DNA of 64,000 bases from contig CAZCGE010000051.1 in NCBI GenBank assembly GCA_964498125.1, forward strand, positions 1 through 64,000. The letters run 5' to 3'. Below the pieces are notes generated by a model. The model did not search any database. It had not been told where the DNA came from and saw nothing but the letters and a program-made list of their open reading frames with translations. Below are positions 42,727 through 51,461 of the stretch, in pieces (within the stretch, counting starts at the first letter, position 1; the number at the start of each line of letters is the position of its first letter). The translations under genes and the position numbers were made by a program. The DNA comes from CAMDBL01 sp964498125. GTDB lineage: Bacteria; Pseudomonadota; Alphaproteobacteria; Rhizobiales; Hyphomicrobiaceae.

Positions 42727-43833
42727 ATGACCCTTCGCATGAAGCCGCCGTTCCGCGCCGACATGGTCGGTTCGCTCTTGCGCACCCAGCCGCTCAAGGC
42801 CGCGCGCGAGCAGCATGCCAGCGGCGCGCTCGGCGCCGATGCGCTGCGTGCCATCGAGGATGCGGAGATCGGCAGAATCGTCGCCAGGCAGGAGGCGATC
42901 GGGCTGCAGGCCGTGACCGACGGCGAGTTCCGCCGCGCCTGGTGGCATTTCGATTTTCTGTGGAATATTCAGGGCGTGCAACGTGTCGAGGTGGCGCAGG
43001 GCATCCAGTTCGCCGGCGTCGCCACCAAGGCGGAAGCCCCGCGCGTGACCGGCAAGGTCGCGTTCGCCCTGAACCACCCGATGCTGGAGCATTTCCGTTT
43101 CCTCAGCCAGAGCACCACGCGCGTCGCCAAGATGACGATCCCGGGGCCGAGCATGCTGCACTACCGCGGCGGCCGGGCGATGGTCGATGCCGGCGTCTAC
43201 CCCGACATGGGCGCGTTTTTCGCCGACCTTGGCGACGCCTATGCCGTGGCCGTGCGCGCCTTTTATGATGCCGGCTGCCGCTACCTGCAGCTCGACGACA
43301 TCAGCTTCGCCTATCTGTGCGACCCCCAGCAGCGCGAGATGCTGCGGGCGCGCGGCGACGACCCGGATCAGCAGCCCCAGGTCTACGCCGAACTGTTGCG
43401 GCGGGCCTTGCGTGATCGCCCGCGCGACATGGCGATCACCATGCACCTGTGCCGGGGCAACTTCCGCTCCACCTTCGTGGCCTCCGGCGGCTACGAGCCG
43501 GTCGCCGATCTGCTGTTCAACGGCACCGACGTCGACGGCTTCTTCATGGAATGGGACAGCGAGCGCGCCGGTGGCTTCGAGCCGCTGCGATTCCTGCCCA
43601 AGGGCAAGAGCGTGGTGCTCGGTCTGGTCACCACCAAGACCGGCACGCTGGAGAACAAGGATGATCTCAAGCGCCGCATCGCCGAGGCCGCGCGCTACGC
43701 GCCGCTCGACCAGCTCTGTCTGTCGCCGCAGTGCGGCTTCGCCTCGACCGAGGAGGGTAACGTGCTGGCCGAGGAGGAGCAGTGGAAGAAGCTCGAGCTG
43801 GTGGTGGAGGTGGCGCGGGAGGTGTGGGGGTAG
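42727..43833 (+). CDS. MetE-like cobalamin-independent methyltransferase protein
   Basis: 368 residues, single TIM barrel like the C-terminal half of methionine synthase MetE. The zinc-binding features are ITMHLCRGN (His-x-Cys) and LSPQCGFAS; the N-terminal ADMVGSLLR and TDGEFRRAWWHFDF match the family, as does LQLDDISFAYLCD. It would transfer a methyl group to a thiol such as homocysteine, but the physiological acceptor of this short branch is unknown. The start at 42727 has AAGGGG upstream; a longer frame to 42553 is not supported. Confidence 0.87.
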   Translation: MTLRMKPPFRADMVGSLLRTQPLKAAREQHASGALGADALRAIEDAEIGRIVARQEAIGLQAVTDGEFRRAWWHFDFLWNIQGVQRVEVAQGIQFAGVATKAEAPRVTGKVAFALNHPMLEHFRFLSQSTTRVAKMTIPGPSMLHYRGGRAMVDAGVYPDMGAFFADLGDAYAVAVRAFYDAGCRYLQLDDISFAYLCDPQQREMLRARGDDPDQQPQVYAELLRRALRDRPRDMAITMHLCRGNFRSTFVASGGYEPVADLLFNGTDVDGFFMEWDSERAGGFEPLRFLPKGKSVVLGLVTTKTGTLENKDDLKRRIAEAARYAPLDQLCLSPQCGFASTEEGNVLAEEEQWKKLELVVEVAREVWG

Positions 43834-43838
43834 GTCTG

Positions 43839-45359
43839 TCAGCCTGATCGCGCGGCGTGGGCCGGCGTCCGGATCAGGAAGCACAGCGGGATCGCCAGCG
43901 CGGACAGGCAGACGTACATCATCCAGGCATTGGTGTAGCCGATCATGATCGCCTGCCGGTCGATCTCGCGGGCGATGCGCGCCAGACCCGGCAGCGTCTC
44001 CATGGTGAAGCCACCCATCGACGCGGGCATGTCGAGGACGCGATTATAGGGCGTGATGAGCTCGGTCATGCGCGAATAGTTGGCGCCGGTGGCGCGCATG
44101 ATCTCGGCCACCGACACCGAGATGAAAAAGCTCGAGCCGAAGGTCCTGAGCAGGTGGAACAGCGACATTCCCGCCGCCCGGCGCTCCACTGGCAGCGTCG
44201 AGAATGTGATCAGTGACATCGGCGCCCAGAACAGGCCGATGCAGACGCCCTGCAGCATGGAATTGAGCGCCAGCTCGTAAGGCGAGATATCGAGATTGAA
44301 GCTCAACAGCCAGACGCCGCACGCCGTCTGCAGGCAGGCGCCGATCAGCAGCAGCAGCCGCTGATCGACGCGCTGCGCCATCATCGAGATGAAAAATCCC
44401 GCCATGGCGCCGACGCCGCGCCAGGCGATCATTTCGCCGATGGCGGCATCGGGGTAGCCTGCCTGCTGCTGCAACAGCGACGGCAACAGCACGAGCGGCG
44501 CGAACGACAGTGCCCCGAACAGGAAAACCATGCAGGCGCCGATCACGAAATTGCGGTCATTGAGCAAGCGGAAATCGAGAAACGACTGCCTCGCCGTCAG
44601 CGTATGCGCCACGTACATGTAGAGGGCGACCACCGCCAGGAAGGTGGCAATCGCGATCTCGGTGGATTGGAACCAGTCGAGCCTCTGGCCGCGCGAGAAC
44701 ACCAGCTGCGCCCCGGCTACCGACAGCGACAGCGTCAGAAAACCGGTCCAGTCGAGCACGACCCTGCCCTTGACGTGGTCCTTGGGCAGCAGGACACGAA
44801 TGCCGATGACGGCGGCGGCGACGATCGGCATCAGCATCCAGAACGCCCAGCGCCAACCATAGTGCTCCGCCACCCAGCCCGCCAGCATCGGCCCCAGCAC
44901 CGGCCCGACCATATTGGCCATGCCGAAAATGGACTGCACCGTCGGCATGTCGCGCTGCGGAAAGCTGTTGAGCAGCAGGGTCTGGCCGATCGGCACCAGC
45001 GGTGCGCCGGCCGCGCCCTGCACGATGCGCCACAGGATCATTTCCTCTAAGGATGTAGCCGCACCACACATCATCGTGGCCATGCCGAACAGCGTGACGC
45101 AGGCCAGCAGCGCATTGCGGCTGCCGAGCCGGGCCGCCAGCCAGCCGGACGGCGGTGTCGCCACGGCGCTGGCGACGATGTTGAACGTCATGGTCCAGGA
45201 CACTTCGTCCTGAGTGGCCAGCAGTGCGCCCTGCAGCTGCGGCAGCAGGGTCGAGGAGATGATAATCGTCGAGGAATACAAGGTGTTGGTGATGACGACG
45301 GTGCACAGCAACAGCCAGCGCTGCGCCGCCGGCATCCGTGCATTGTCCTCATTAAGCAT
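43839..45359 (-). CDS. MFS drug:proton antiporter, DHA2 (EmrB/QacA) family
   Basis: 506 residues with 14 predicted TM segments. The family pattern SSTLLPQLQGALLATQDEVS, GWLAARLGSRNALL, the antiporter motif LVPIGQTLLLNSFPQRD and WRWAFWMLMPIV are visible. It exports toxic compounds across the inner membrane and normally works with an EmrA adaptor, which lies on the other strand at 45919-47001. The start is at 45359; a later ATG at 45335 is also possible. Control by the divergent MarR regulator is inferred. Confidence 0.92.
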   Translation of the reverse strand: MLNEDNARMPAAQRWLLLCTVVITNTLYSSTIIISSTLLPQLQGALLATQDEVSWTMTFNIVASAVATPPSGWLAARLGSRNALLACVTLFGMATMMCGAATSLEEMILWRIVQGAAGAPLVPIGQTLLLNSFPQRDMPTVQSIFGMANMVGPVLGPMLAGWVAEHYGWRWAFWMLMPIVAAAVIGIRVLLPKDHVKGRVVLDWTGFLTLSLSVAGAQLVFSRGQRLDWFQSTEIAIATFLAVVALYMYVAHTLTARQSFLDFRLLNDRNFVIGACMVFLFGALSFAPLVLLPSLLQQQAGYPDAAIGEMIAWRGVGAMAGFFISMMAQRVDQRLLLLIGACLQTACGVWLLSFNLDISPYELALNSMLQGVCIGLFWAPMSLITFSTLPVERRAAGMSLFHLLRTFGSSFFISVSVAEIMRATGANYSRMTELITPYNRVLDMPASMGGFTMETLPGLARIAREIDRQAIMIGYTNAWMMYVCLSALAIPLCFLIRTPAHAARSG

Positions 45360-45378
45360 CTTTGACCCGCTGTTAGGC

Positions 45379-45415
45379 TTGTGATGGTAGCCTAGATGAT
45401 TATAACTCAGGTTAT
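45379..45415 (+). promoter_or_regulatory. Promoter and operator of the marR-emrA unit
   Basis: A -35-like TTGTGA (45379-45384) and -10-like TATAAC (45401-45406), 16 bases apart, lie upstream of marR. The -10 box overlaps a perfect ATAAC-TCAG-GTTAT palindrome (45402-45415), suitable for the dimeric MarR repressor. It also lies 40 bases from the divergent MFS start, so both directions may be repressed. Confidence 0.6.
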
Positions 45416-45436
45416 CATTTTCTAGCGAGGCCCGCT

Positions 45437-45922
45437 GTGCCGTCCAACGACGAGCGATTTATCGGCTATCTGATCACGGACGTGTCGCGACTCTTGCGCA
45501 CGGTGTTCGATCGGCGCGTGCGCCACCTCGGCCTGACGCGGGCGCAATGGCTGGCCCTGACGCGCCTGCACCGCCGGCCCGGCGCCAGCCAGTCCGACGT
45601 CGCCGAGATGCTGGAGATCGAGAAGGCTTCGGCCGGCCGGCTGATCGACCGGCTGGAAGCCAATGGCTGGGTCGAGCGGCGCGCCGATGCCAAGGACCGG
45701 CGCATCAACTGCGTCTATCTGAGCCGGCATGCCGAGCGTGTGCTGCAGTCGTTGTGGCCCATAGCCGAGGCCACCAACAACGATGCCATGGGCAACCTCA
45801 CCGACAAGGAACGCCACGTGCTGACCGATCTCCTGCGCCGCATGAAAGGCCAACTGCAGGAGATGGCCGGCCCGCCTGTCGAACAGGCGATCGTGACCCA
45901 GAGCCGCGAGTTGGTGCCATGA
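45437..45922 (+). CDS. MarR-family transcriptional regulator
   Basis: 161-residue winged-helix regulator. The recognition helix ASQSDVAEMLEIEKASAGRLIDRLE near residues 50-72 and the wing WVERRADAKDRRINCVYLS are typical. The GTG start at 45437 has GAGG upstream. It is divergent from the MFS pump, overlaps the emrA start by ATGA, and probably represses both through the palindrome at 45402. Confidence 0.93.
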   Translation: MPSNDERFIGYLITDVSRLLRTVFDRRVRHLGLTRAQWLALTRLHRRPGASQSDVAEMLEIEKASAGRLIDRLEANGWVERRADAKDRRINCVYLSRHAERVLQSLWPIAEATNNDAMGNLTDKERHVLTDLLRRMKGQLQEMAGPPVEQAIVTQSRELVP

Positions 45923-47001
45923 TGCTGCGACGTTTCGGTCTTGGCCGTGAGCTGTTGCGGCCGTTTCTGCTCATCGGACTGCCGGGTCTGGCCGTCATCG
46001 CTGGCTTGCTGATCTGGCTGATGGGCGGGCGATACGTCTCCACGGAGAACGCCTACGTCAAGGCCGACATTACCCAGATCTCGACCGAGGTCGCCGGCCG
46101 TATCAGCGAGATCCACGTCAAGGACCACGCCGTCGTCAAGGCCGGCGAGCTGCTGTTGCGCATCGACCCCGAACCCTACCGCATGTCACTGGCCAAAGCC
46201 GAAGCCGAGCTGGATTCCGCACGCGCCCAGATGGCGACTCTGGTCGCCACCTGGAAGGAAGCCCAAAGCGAGGTCATCGAGGCCGAAAGCAAGGCCGTCT
46301 ACTGGCAGGCGCAGGTGACGCGGCAGCGCCAGCTGTCCGAGCGCGGCATCGTTGCCTCCAGCAAGTTCGAGGAAGTGGAAAGCAATGCGGTTGCTGCCCG
46401 CGACCGCGTCAGCGTGATGCGCGAGAAAGTGCTGCGCACGCTGGCTCAGCTCGGCAACAAGCCGGATCGGCCGATCGATGAATTCGCCCTGGTGCGCCAG
46501 AAAATCGCCGAACGCGACCGCGCCCAGCTGGAGCTGCAGCGCACCGCGATTCATGCCCCCGTCGGCGGCGCCGCGGTCAACGTCAAGGTGCAGCCCGGCG
46601 AGCAGCTGCGAGCCGCCACGACGCTCTTCGCCATCGTCGCCGACACGCGGCACTGGGTCGAGGCGAACTTCAAGGAAACCGACCTCACCCATGTCCGGCC
46701 AGGCTTGAAGGCCACGGTGTCATTGGATATCTACCCGGATATCGAGTGGGAGGCCGAGGTCGAGAGTATCAGCCCGGCCACGGGCGCCGAGTTCGCAATC
46801 CTGCCGCCGCAGAACGCCACCGGCAACTGGGTCAAGGTGGTGCAGCGCCTGCCGGTCAAGTTGCGCCTGAAGGCACGCCCGGGCGAACCGCCATTGCGCG
46901 CCGGCATGACCGCCACCGTGCGCATCGACACCGCGCGCCAGCGGCGCATTTCATACTGGTTCGGCGCGTCCACCACGGCAACCCTTGCCACCACGCGGTA
47001 G
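45919..47001 (+). CDS. EmrA/HlyD-family membrane fusion protein
   Basis: 360 residues. A single N-terminal TM segment (LLIGLPGLAVIAGLLIWLMGG) precedes the lipoyl half (YVKADITQISTEVAG then VKAGELLLRIDP), the long coiled-coil hairpin (residues 90-200) and the second lipoyl half (IHAPVGGAAVNVKVQPGEQL), with the beta-barrel at the end. It links the inner-membrane pump to an outer-membrane channel. The start overlaps the marR stop by four bases. Its MFS partner is the divergent gene at 43839. Confidence 0.92.
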   Translation: MMLRRFGLGRELLRPFLLIGLPGLAVIAGLLIWLMGGRYVSTENAYVKADITQISTEVAGRISEIHVKDHAVVKAGELLLRIDPEPYRMSLAKAEAELDSARAQMATLVATWKEAQSEVIEAESKAVYWQAQVTRQRQLSERGIVASSKFEEVESNAVAARDRVSVMREKVLRTLAQLGNKPDRPIDEFALVRQKIAERDRAQLELQRTAIHAPVGGAAVNVKVQPGEQLRAATTLFAIVADTRHWVEANFKETDLTHVRPGLKATVSLDIYPDIEWEAEVESISPATGAEFAILPPQNATGNWVKVVQRLPVKLRLKARPGEPPLRAGMTATVRIDTARQRRISYWFGASTTATLATTR

Positions 47002-47046
47002 ACCCGGCAACGTCCCCTGCTGGCATAGCCCATCCTGCCGCCGCAA

Positions 47047-47244
47047 TCAGTGCAAGGCCGCGACGATGGCAGGTTTCACCTTGCTCGCCCGGATGCTGAT
47101 CAGATTGATGCCGGCATGATCCGGCGTCAGCGAGATGCGGCTGGTTCCGGCACGCAGCGGCGAGGGATGTGCGTCCGTCAACGACAGCATGATCGTCAGT
47201 GCGATCAGACCGCTGACGCCGATACGGGTGAAGATTGCCAGCAT
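47047..47244 (-). CDS. Small exported hypothetical protein (65 aa)
   Basis: 65 residues; GGAG lies eight bases before the start at 47244. A hydrophobic stretch (IGVSGLIALTIMLSLTDA) forms a signal or anchor and is followed by a short tail with SRISLTPDHAGINLISIR. No family is recognised. It is the only supported frame between emrA and the peroxiredoxin gene. Confidence 0.45.
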   Translation of the reverse strand: MLAIFTRIGVSGLIALTIMLSLTDAHPSPLRAGTSRISLTPDHAGINLISIRASKVKPAIVAALH

Positions 47245-47477
47245 CGTGGTTGCTCCCGTGGGTGTCCTGGTCGCGACGATGTCGAGACTGTCCATGGTGC
47301 AGTCTCTGGCGCTCGTCTCGGTGGAGGTAGGGTCGGCAGGCTCTCTACGCGACCAGTATTAGAGGATCGGCATCACGACCTGAAATATCGATAGGCTCGC
47401 AATTCGATAGCCTGCCTGCATGGCGGTCGGCCGCGCCAAACCCGCGGAGTGGGGGCTGAGATGCCACTGTCCTACGG

Positions 47478-48194
47478 TTAGGCGCTCCGCAAAGCCGCCA
47501 GAATGTCGGCTGGCTCCATGCGCCGACGGAAATCGGGCTCGACAAGGCGGGCAATGACCCGCCCATCGCGGCCGACAACGAACAGCGCCGGAATGGGCAG
47601 GAATTGGCCCGAATTAGCCTGGAACCACGCCAGATCGATTCCGCGGGCGCGATACAGCGCATTCAGAGCGTCATCAACCAGAACAAGCAGGTCGAGCGAC
47701 AGCGCGTAGCCATAATCCATGTCACTCAGCACGCTGAACGGCAGTTTGCGCTCCGCGATCATGCGTCTGGCTTGCGCCTGGCCTTCCGGAACGATCGAGA
47801 CGGTCGCGGCCCCCAGCCGAACCACCTCGTCATTGATGGCGGCCAGTGCCGACAGCTGCAGGCGGCAGAAGGGGCACCAGTGGCCGCGATTGAAACTGAC
47901 GACAAGCGGGCCTTGCCTCGTCAGGTGCTCCAGGGTGACGAGCCGGCCTTCCTGGTCGGGCAACACGAAGGGGGGCATCGGCTCGCCGACGCACGGGCCC
48001 GTGCCGTCTTGCGCGATGACGGCCAGGCGCGCCAGCATACGATCATAAGCTTCGGCGATCTCTGGAACGATCGGACGGGAGAGCTGGACGTAAGTGGCAA
48101 GACGCGCGTTCAGCGGTGCATCGAGCGCGGCGGCCTGGGCATAGGCTTCCGCCGTCGTCGTTGGCGAAGATTTGGCTGGCGTTGTGTCGGACAC
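47478..48194 (-). CDS. Peroxiredoxin/AhpC-TSA-like protein
   Basis: 238 residues. A thioredoxin-fold domain (residues 65-238) carries the active site NRGHWCPFCRLQL near residue 105; CPFC is the usual CxxC pair of this branch. The leading 60 residues are an alpha-helical extension (YVQLSRPIVPEIAEAYDRML). It would reduce peroxides or disulphides in the cytoplasm. Stop and start are unambiguous. A lone gene. Confidence 0.85.
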   Translation of the reverse strand: MSDTTPAKSSPTTTAEAYAQAAALDAPLNARLATYVQLSRPIVPEIAEAYDRMLARLAVIAQDGTGPCVGEPMPPFVLPDQEGRLVTLEHLTRQGPLVVSFNRGHWCPFCRLQLSALAAINDEVVRLGAATVSIVPEGQAQARRMIAERKLPFSVLSDMDYGYALSLDLLVLVDDALNALYRARGIDLAWFQANSGQFLPIPALFVVGRDGRVIARLVEPDFRRRMEPADILAALRSA

Positions 48195-48305
48195 GTCCCC
48201 TGCTCCAGCACAATTGCGGCGTCATGGCTTCATTTCGAACCCGACTTATACCGTTTACCGCGCCGCAACGGGGCTATTAAACACAGAGCCAAGACCTATC
48301 ATCGC

Positions 48306-49223
48306 TCAACCACGCCATGCCGCCACGAGCGCCGGATCGAGCGCTTCGGCGTCCCGCGCGACGATCTGGGCCAAGGCCGCGCGCATGGCGCCCCGATTGA
48401 TCTCCCCGGCCGCCACCACTGTCACGCCGTCGGCGACGAGTTGCGCGATGCATGCCCCATCCTCATCGGCCGCGAATCGACGCTGCGCCATGGTCGCCTC
48501 CCGCACCCCCACATCGACAGCCGCGCGCACGGGAGCGGACCAGCCCTCATAAACCTTGCGGTTGGCGAGCAGCAGCACGATGCCGTGGAAGTGCCCGGTC
48601 AGGCTGACAAAACGATGGGTCTTGTGCAGCGCGAAATTGATGACGTTGGTCAGCGAGTTGGTCTGCGCGTCGACGGTGCCGTCGGCAACCGCCGCCGCCA
48701 GCCCCTTGACGTCGATGTGCAAGGGTTTGAAGCCGAGGCCGGCAAAGATGCGCTGATGCACGGCGCTGTCCATGGTGCGCAGCTTCTGGCCCGCGCAGTC
48801 GGCCGGACGGCGGATCGGGCCAACGCGGCTGGTCAGATGCGCGAAGCCGTTGTCCCAATAGCCAAGCAGCTTGAATTCGGTCTTGGCGGCGACCTCGCCG
48901 GCGATGCGCACGCCCAGCGGCCCGTCGAGCTTTTCCCAGACGCGCTCGCGCGAGGTGACCTCGAACGGCAGGTCGAACAGCCCCAGCGCCGGCACGCGCT
49001 CGGCAAGGTAGCTCGCCGCGAAATAGCACATGTCGAGTTCGCCGCCGGCGGTCATCGGCAACAGATCCGACGCCTGCCGCCCTTGGCTCGTGACAGCAGG
49101 CTCAAAGGTGAATGCCACCTCGGATCCAAGCTGCCGCTCGAGCGCGGCGCCCAGCAGGCGCACGGCGCGCGTGTGCACCGAGCGCTCGGGCTGGTAGCCG
49201 CCGAACCGGATTGTGGTGCTCAT
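48306..49223 (-). CDS. DctP-like protein without a signal peptide
   Basis: 305 residues. Family motifs are intact (the LRTMDSAVHQRIFAGLGFKP loop, GTVDAQTNSLTNVINF, HFHGIVLLLANRKV), so it is a TRAP-type binding protein fold. The N-terminus begins directly with TIRFGGYQPERSVHT, the first strand of the mature fold; no hydrophobic signal or arginine pair precedes it, and upstream DNA is the coding part of the dehydrogenase, so none was lost by start choice. Its start overlaps the dehydrogenase stop. A cytoplasmic sensor or an annotation-level truncation are the possible readings. Confidence 0.75.
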   Translation of the reverse strand: MSTTIRFGGYQPERSVHTRAVRLLGAALERQLGSEVAFTFEPAVTSQGRQASDLLPMTAGGELDMCYFAASYLAERVPALGLFDLPFEVTSRERVWEKLDGPLGVRIAGEVAAKTEFKLLGYWDNGFAHLTSRVGPIRRPADCAGQKLRTMDSAVHQRIFAGLGFKPLHIDVKGLAAAVADGTVDAQTNSLTNVINFALHKTHRFVSLTGHFHGIVLLLANRKVYEGWSAPVRAAVDVGVREATMAQRRFAADEDGACIAQLVADGVTVVAAGEINRGAMRAALAQIVARDAEALDPALVAAWRG

Positions 49224-50134
49224 GTGCCGGCCTTTCCAGGTGCCTTTGTCGCCAGCAGGCTATCCATCTCGAGATAGAGCCGCGTGAAATCCGTGTTCGC
49301 CATGCCCCGGCGCATGGCCTCGTCGAGCAGTTGCGAGGTCATGGCGCCGAACGGCGCGGGCTGGCCCATGTCCGCTGCCATTTTCGCGGCGAGCCCCAGG
49401 TCCTTGGCCAAGTTCGACACCACCGAGCGGCCGTTCCATTTGCCCGACAGGATATGCGAGGGGAAGCGATGCTCGGTGATGACGCTGCGGGCAAAGCCAC
49501 TGTTCAAGACCTCGATCGCCTGTTCCAGCTTGATGCCGGCCTTCTCGGCCACCCGGCAACCTTCGCTGGTGGCGAAGAACACCGTATGCAGGATCATGTT
49601 GTGGATCAGCTTCATGGTGTGGCCGGAGCCGACATCGCCCAACAGGAACTGCTTGGGCGAGAACGGCGCCAGCACGGGCTTGGCCCGCTCCAGCGCTTCG
49701 ACGGGGCCGCCGCACATCAAGGTCAGCTTGCCCGCATCCGCGCCGGTGGCCCCGCCGGTCATGGCCGCATCCATGTAGATGCGGCCGCGCGCGGCGGCGA
49801 TCTTGGCGAGTCGGCGCGATTCGTCGGGGTGCGAGGTGGTGAGGTCCATGAGGATTTGGCCAGGCTTGTCGATCGACAGGATGCCGTCGGGCCCGCTCAT
49901 CAGGCTTTCGATCTCCTTCGTGCTCGGCACCACGAACAAGATGATATCGGCAACCCCTGCGAGCTTTTTCGGCTGCAGCAGTGGCACACCTTCGGGCGCC
50001 CGGCTGGCGGCGTCCAGCGCGCTATCCCAGACGGCTGCGAGATGCTGCGACTTGGCGGCGATGTTGCGGGCAATGCCACCGCCCATCTGGCCAAGACCGA
50101 TGACGGCGACAGTCGGCGAAGCGGCGGTGGGCAC
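49220..50134 (-). CDS. 3-hydroxyisobutyrate dehydrogenase-family protein
   Basis: 304 residues. The cofactor motif VIGLGQMGGGIARN is at the N-terminus, and the catalytic lysine lies in GSGHTMKLIHN near residue 172, with DAAMTGGATGADAGKL as the substrate serine-glycine loop. It is an NAD(P)-dependent beta-hydroxyacid dehydrogenase, but the actual substrate is open. It stops where the DctP-like gene starts (ATGA overlap). Confidence 0.9.
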   Translation of the reverse strand: MPTAASPTVAVIGLGQMGGGIARNIAAKSQHLAAVWDSALDAASRAPEGVPLLQPKKLAGVADIILFVVPSTKEIESLMSGPDGILSIDKPGQILMDLTTSHPDESRRLAKIAAARGRIYMDAAMTGGATGADAGKLTLMCGGPVEALERAKPVLAPFSPKQFLLGDVGSGHTMKLIHNMILHTVFFATSEGCRVAEKAGIKLEQAIEVLNSGFARSVITEHRFPSHILSGKWNGRSVVSNLAKDLGLAAKMAADMGQPAPFGAMTSQLLDEAMRRGMANTDFTRLYLEMDSLLATKAPGKAGT

Positions 50135-50195
50135 GTGTCACTCCGTGGGGTGCTGCGGCTTGGACCACGGCGGTCAAGCCATATTCTTTGGCTCC

Positions 50196-51137
50196 TCAGT
50201 GCAATGTCGGCGGCTTGAAAAAGCTGCTGCGGTCGCCCGAGCGGATGCTGACCGACAGCGCCTGACCCTTGCGCATGATGCGCATTGGCACGTCGACGCC
50301 GGCAGCACCCAACGACCAGACGCGTCGATAGAAGCTGGCGAGCGTCGCCACCTCGATCCCCGCCACGTCGATGACGACATCGCCGCCGCGCAGATCGGCC
50401 GCCTTGGCCGGGCCGCGGCTCGATAGCCCCGCAACCACGAGGCGATTGCCGACCTGAGTGACATAGAGTCCCAACCACGGCCGCACCGGCCGGTTGGCGC
50501 GCCCGCGCCGCACCAGATCGTCGAAGATCGGCTTCAGCAGATCGGTCGGCACGATCATGTTGAGATTGTCGCCCTGGCCGTCGGACCGGGTGTACTGCAA
50601 CTGCAACGAGCCGATACCGATCAGCTTGCCGGTCGGATCAATCAGGCCCGCGCCACCCCAGTTGGGATGCGCGGGCGCGGTGAAGATCGCCTGGTCGAGC
50701 AGGTATTCCCAATAGCCAGCGAACTCCTGCTTGGCGATGATGCGGGCCGCGACCGACGACGCCCGTCCGCCCGCGCCGCCAATCACCACATCCAGACCCG
50801 TTCCAGCCGCAGCCGAGTCGCCGAGCTCCAGATAGGGAAAATCGCTGCGCGCCAAGGCCTGCACCAGCCCAAAGCCGGTCTCGTGATCGTAGCCGAGCAG
50901 ATGCCCCGGCAGCGCCCGGCCATCGGCCAGATGGATCCAGATCGTCTCGGCTTCCAGCACCAGATAACCGATGGTCAGCACCAGGCCGTCCTTGCGGATC
51001 AGCACGCCGTTGCCGGCACGCTCGGTTCCCAGCGTCTCGGCGGTGAACGCGTCGCTCGGGACCGTCACCTTGATGCCGACCACCGCGGAGAGTGCGGTAT
51101 CGAGATCGAAATCGTAATCTTGTGGCTTCGGCTGCAC
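50196..51137 (-). CDS. Serine-protease-like (S1C/DegP-type) PDZ protein, inactive
   Basis: 313 residues, trypsin fold plus one PDZ domain at about residues 225-300 (WLGLYVTQVGNRLVVAGLS, ADLRGGDVVIDVAGIEV). The catalytic residues have gone: the expected TNxHVV block is LTIGYLVLE, the aspartate site reads HETGFGLVQ, and the GNSGGP block is PNWGGAGLID. So His, Asp and Ser are replaced. No signal peptide is seen. The start is a GTG at 51137 with GAGAGGTTGAAGG upstream; the 38 codons before it are not supported. It is probably the first gene of a unit with the dehydrogenase (61 bases between). Confidence 0.75.
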   Translation of the reverse strand: MQPKPQDYDFDLDTALSAVVGIKVTVPSDAFTAETLGTERAGNGVLIRKDGLVLTIGYLVLEAETIWIHLADGRALPGHLLGYDHETGFGLVQALARSDFPYLELGDSAAAGTGLDVVIGGAGGRASSVAARIIAKQEFAGYWEYLLDQAIFTAPAHPNWGGAGLIDPTGKLIGIGSLQLQYTRSDGQGDNLNMIVPTDLLKPIFDDLVRRGRANRPVRPWLGLYVTQVGNRLVVAGLSSRGPAKAADLRGGDVVIDVAGIEVATLASFYRRVWSLGAAGVDVPMRIMRKGQALSVSIRSGDRSSFFKPPTLH

Positions 51138-51461
51138 GGAACCTTCAACCTCTCGATGGCGTTGCCGCCCAACGTGTTCGCAGGCCAAGGTGGCCAGAGA
51201 GAGCCCAGGCCGGCAATGAACCCAAGCCTCGAGACCACCCCCTGCCCGCATTCCGCCCGCGAACGGCAGCGGTGCAAGTCTAGTTCAGCTCCGGCACCGG
51301 CGCTACGCTCGATCTGCAGGTTCCTACACCTTTGCCGTTGGTGTGGCCATGGCGCCCAGGGGCATGCCGGGCCCAGGCACAACGCATGCAGCCGCAGTTT
51401 GACATCGCGTTCGTGCCGATCCGGCGTTAGGATTTGGCCGCGCACACACAGGAGGTATGTC

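Noticed and set aside
47604..49277. Long plus-strand open frame (557 codons) opposite the peroxiredoxin and DctP-like genes
   Set aside because: Crosses several supported genes antisense and lacks coherent domain features.
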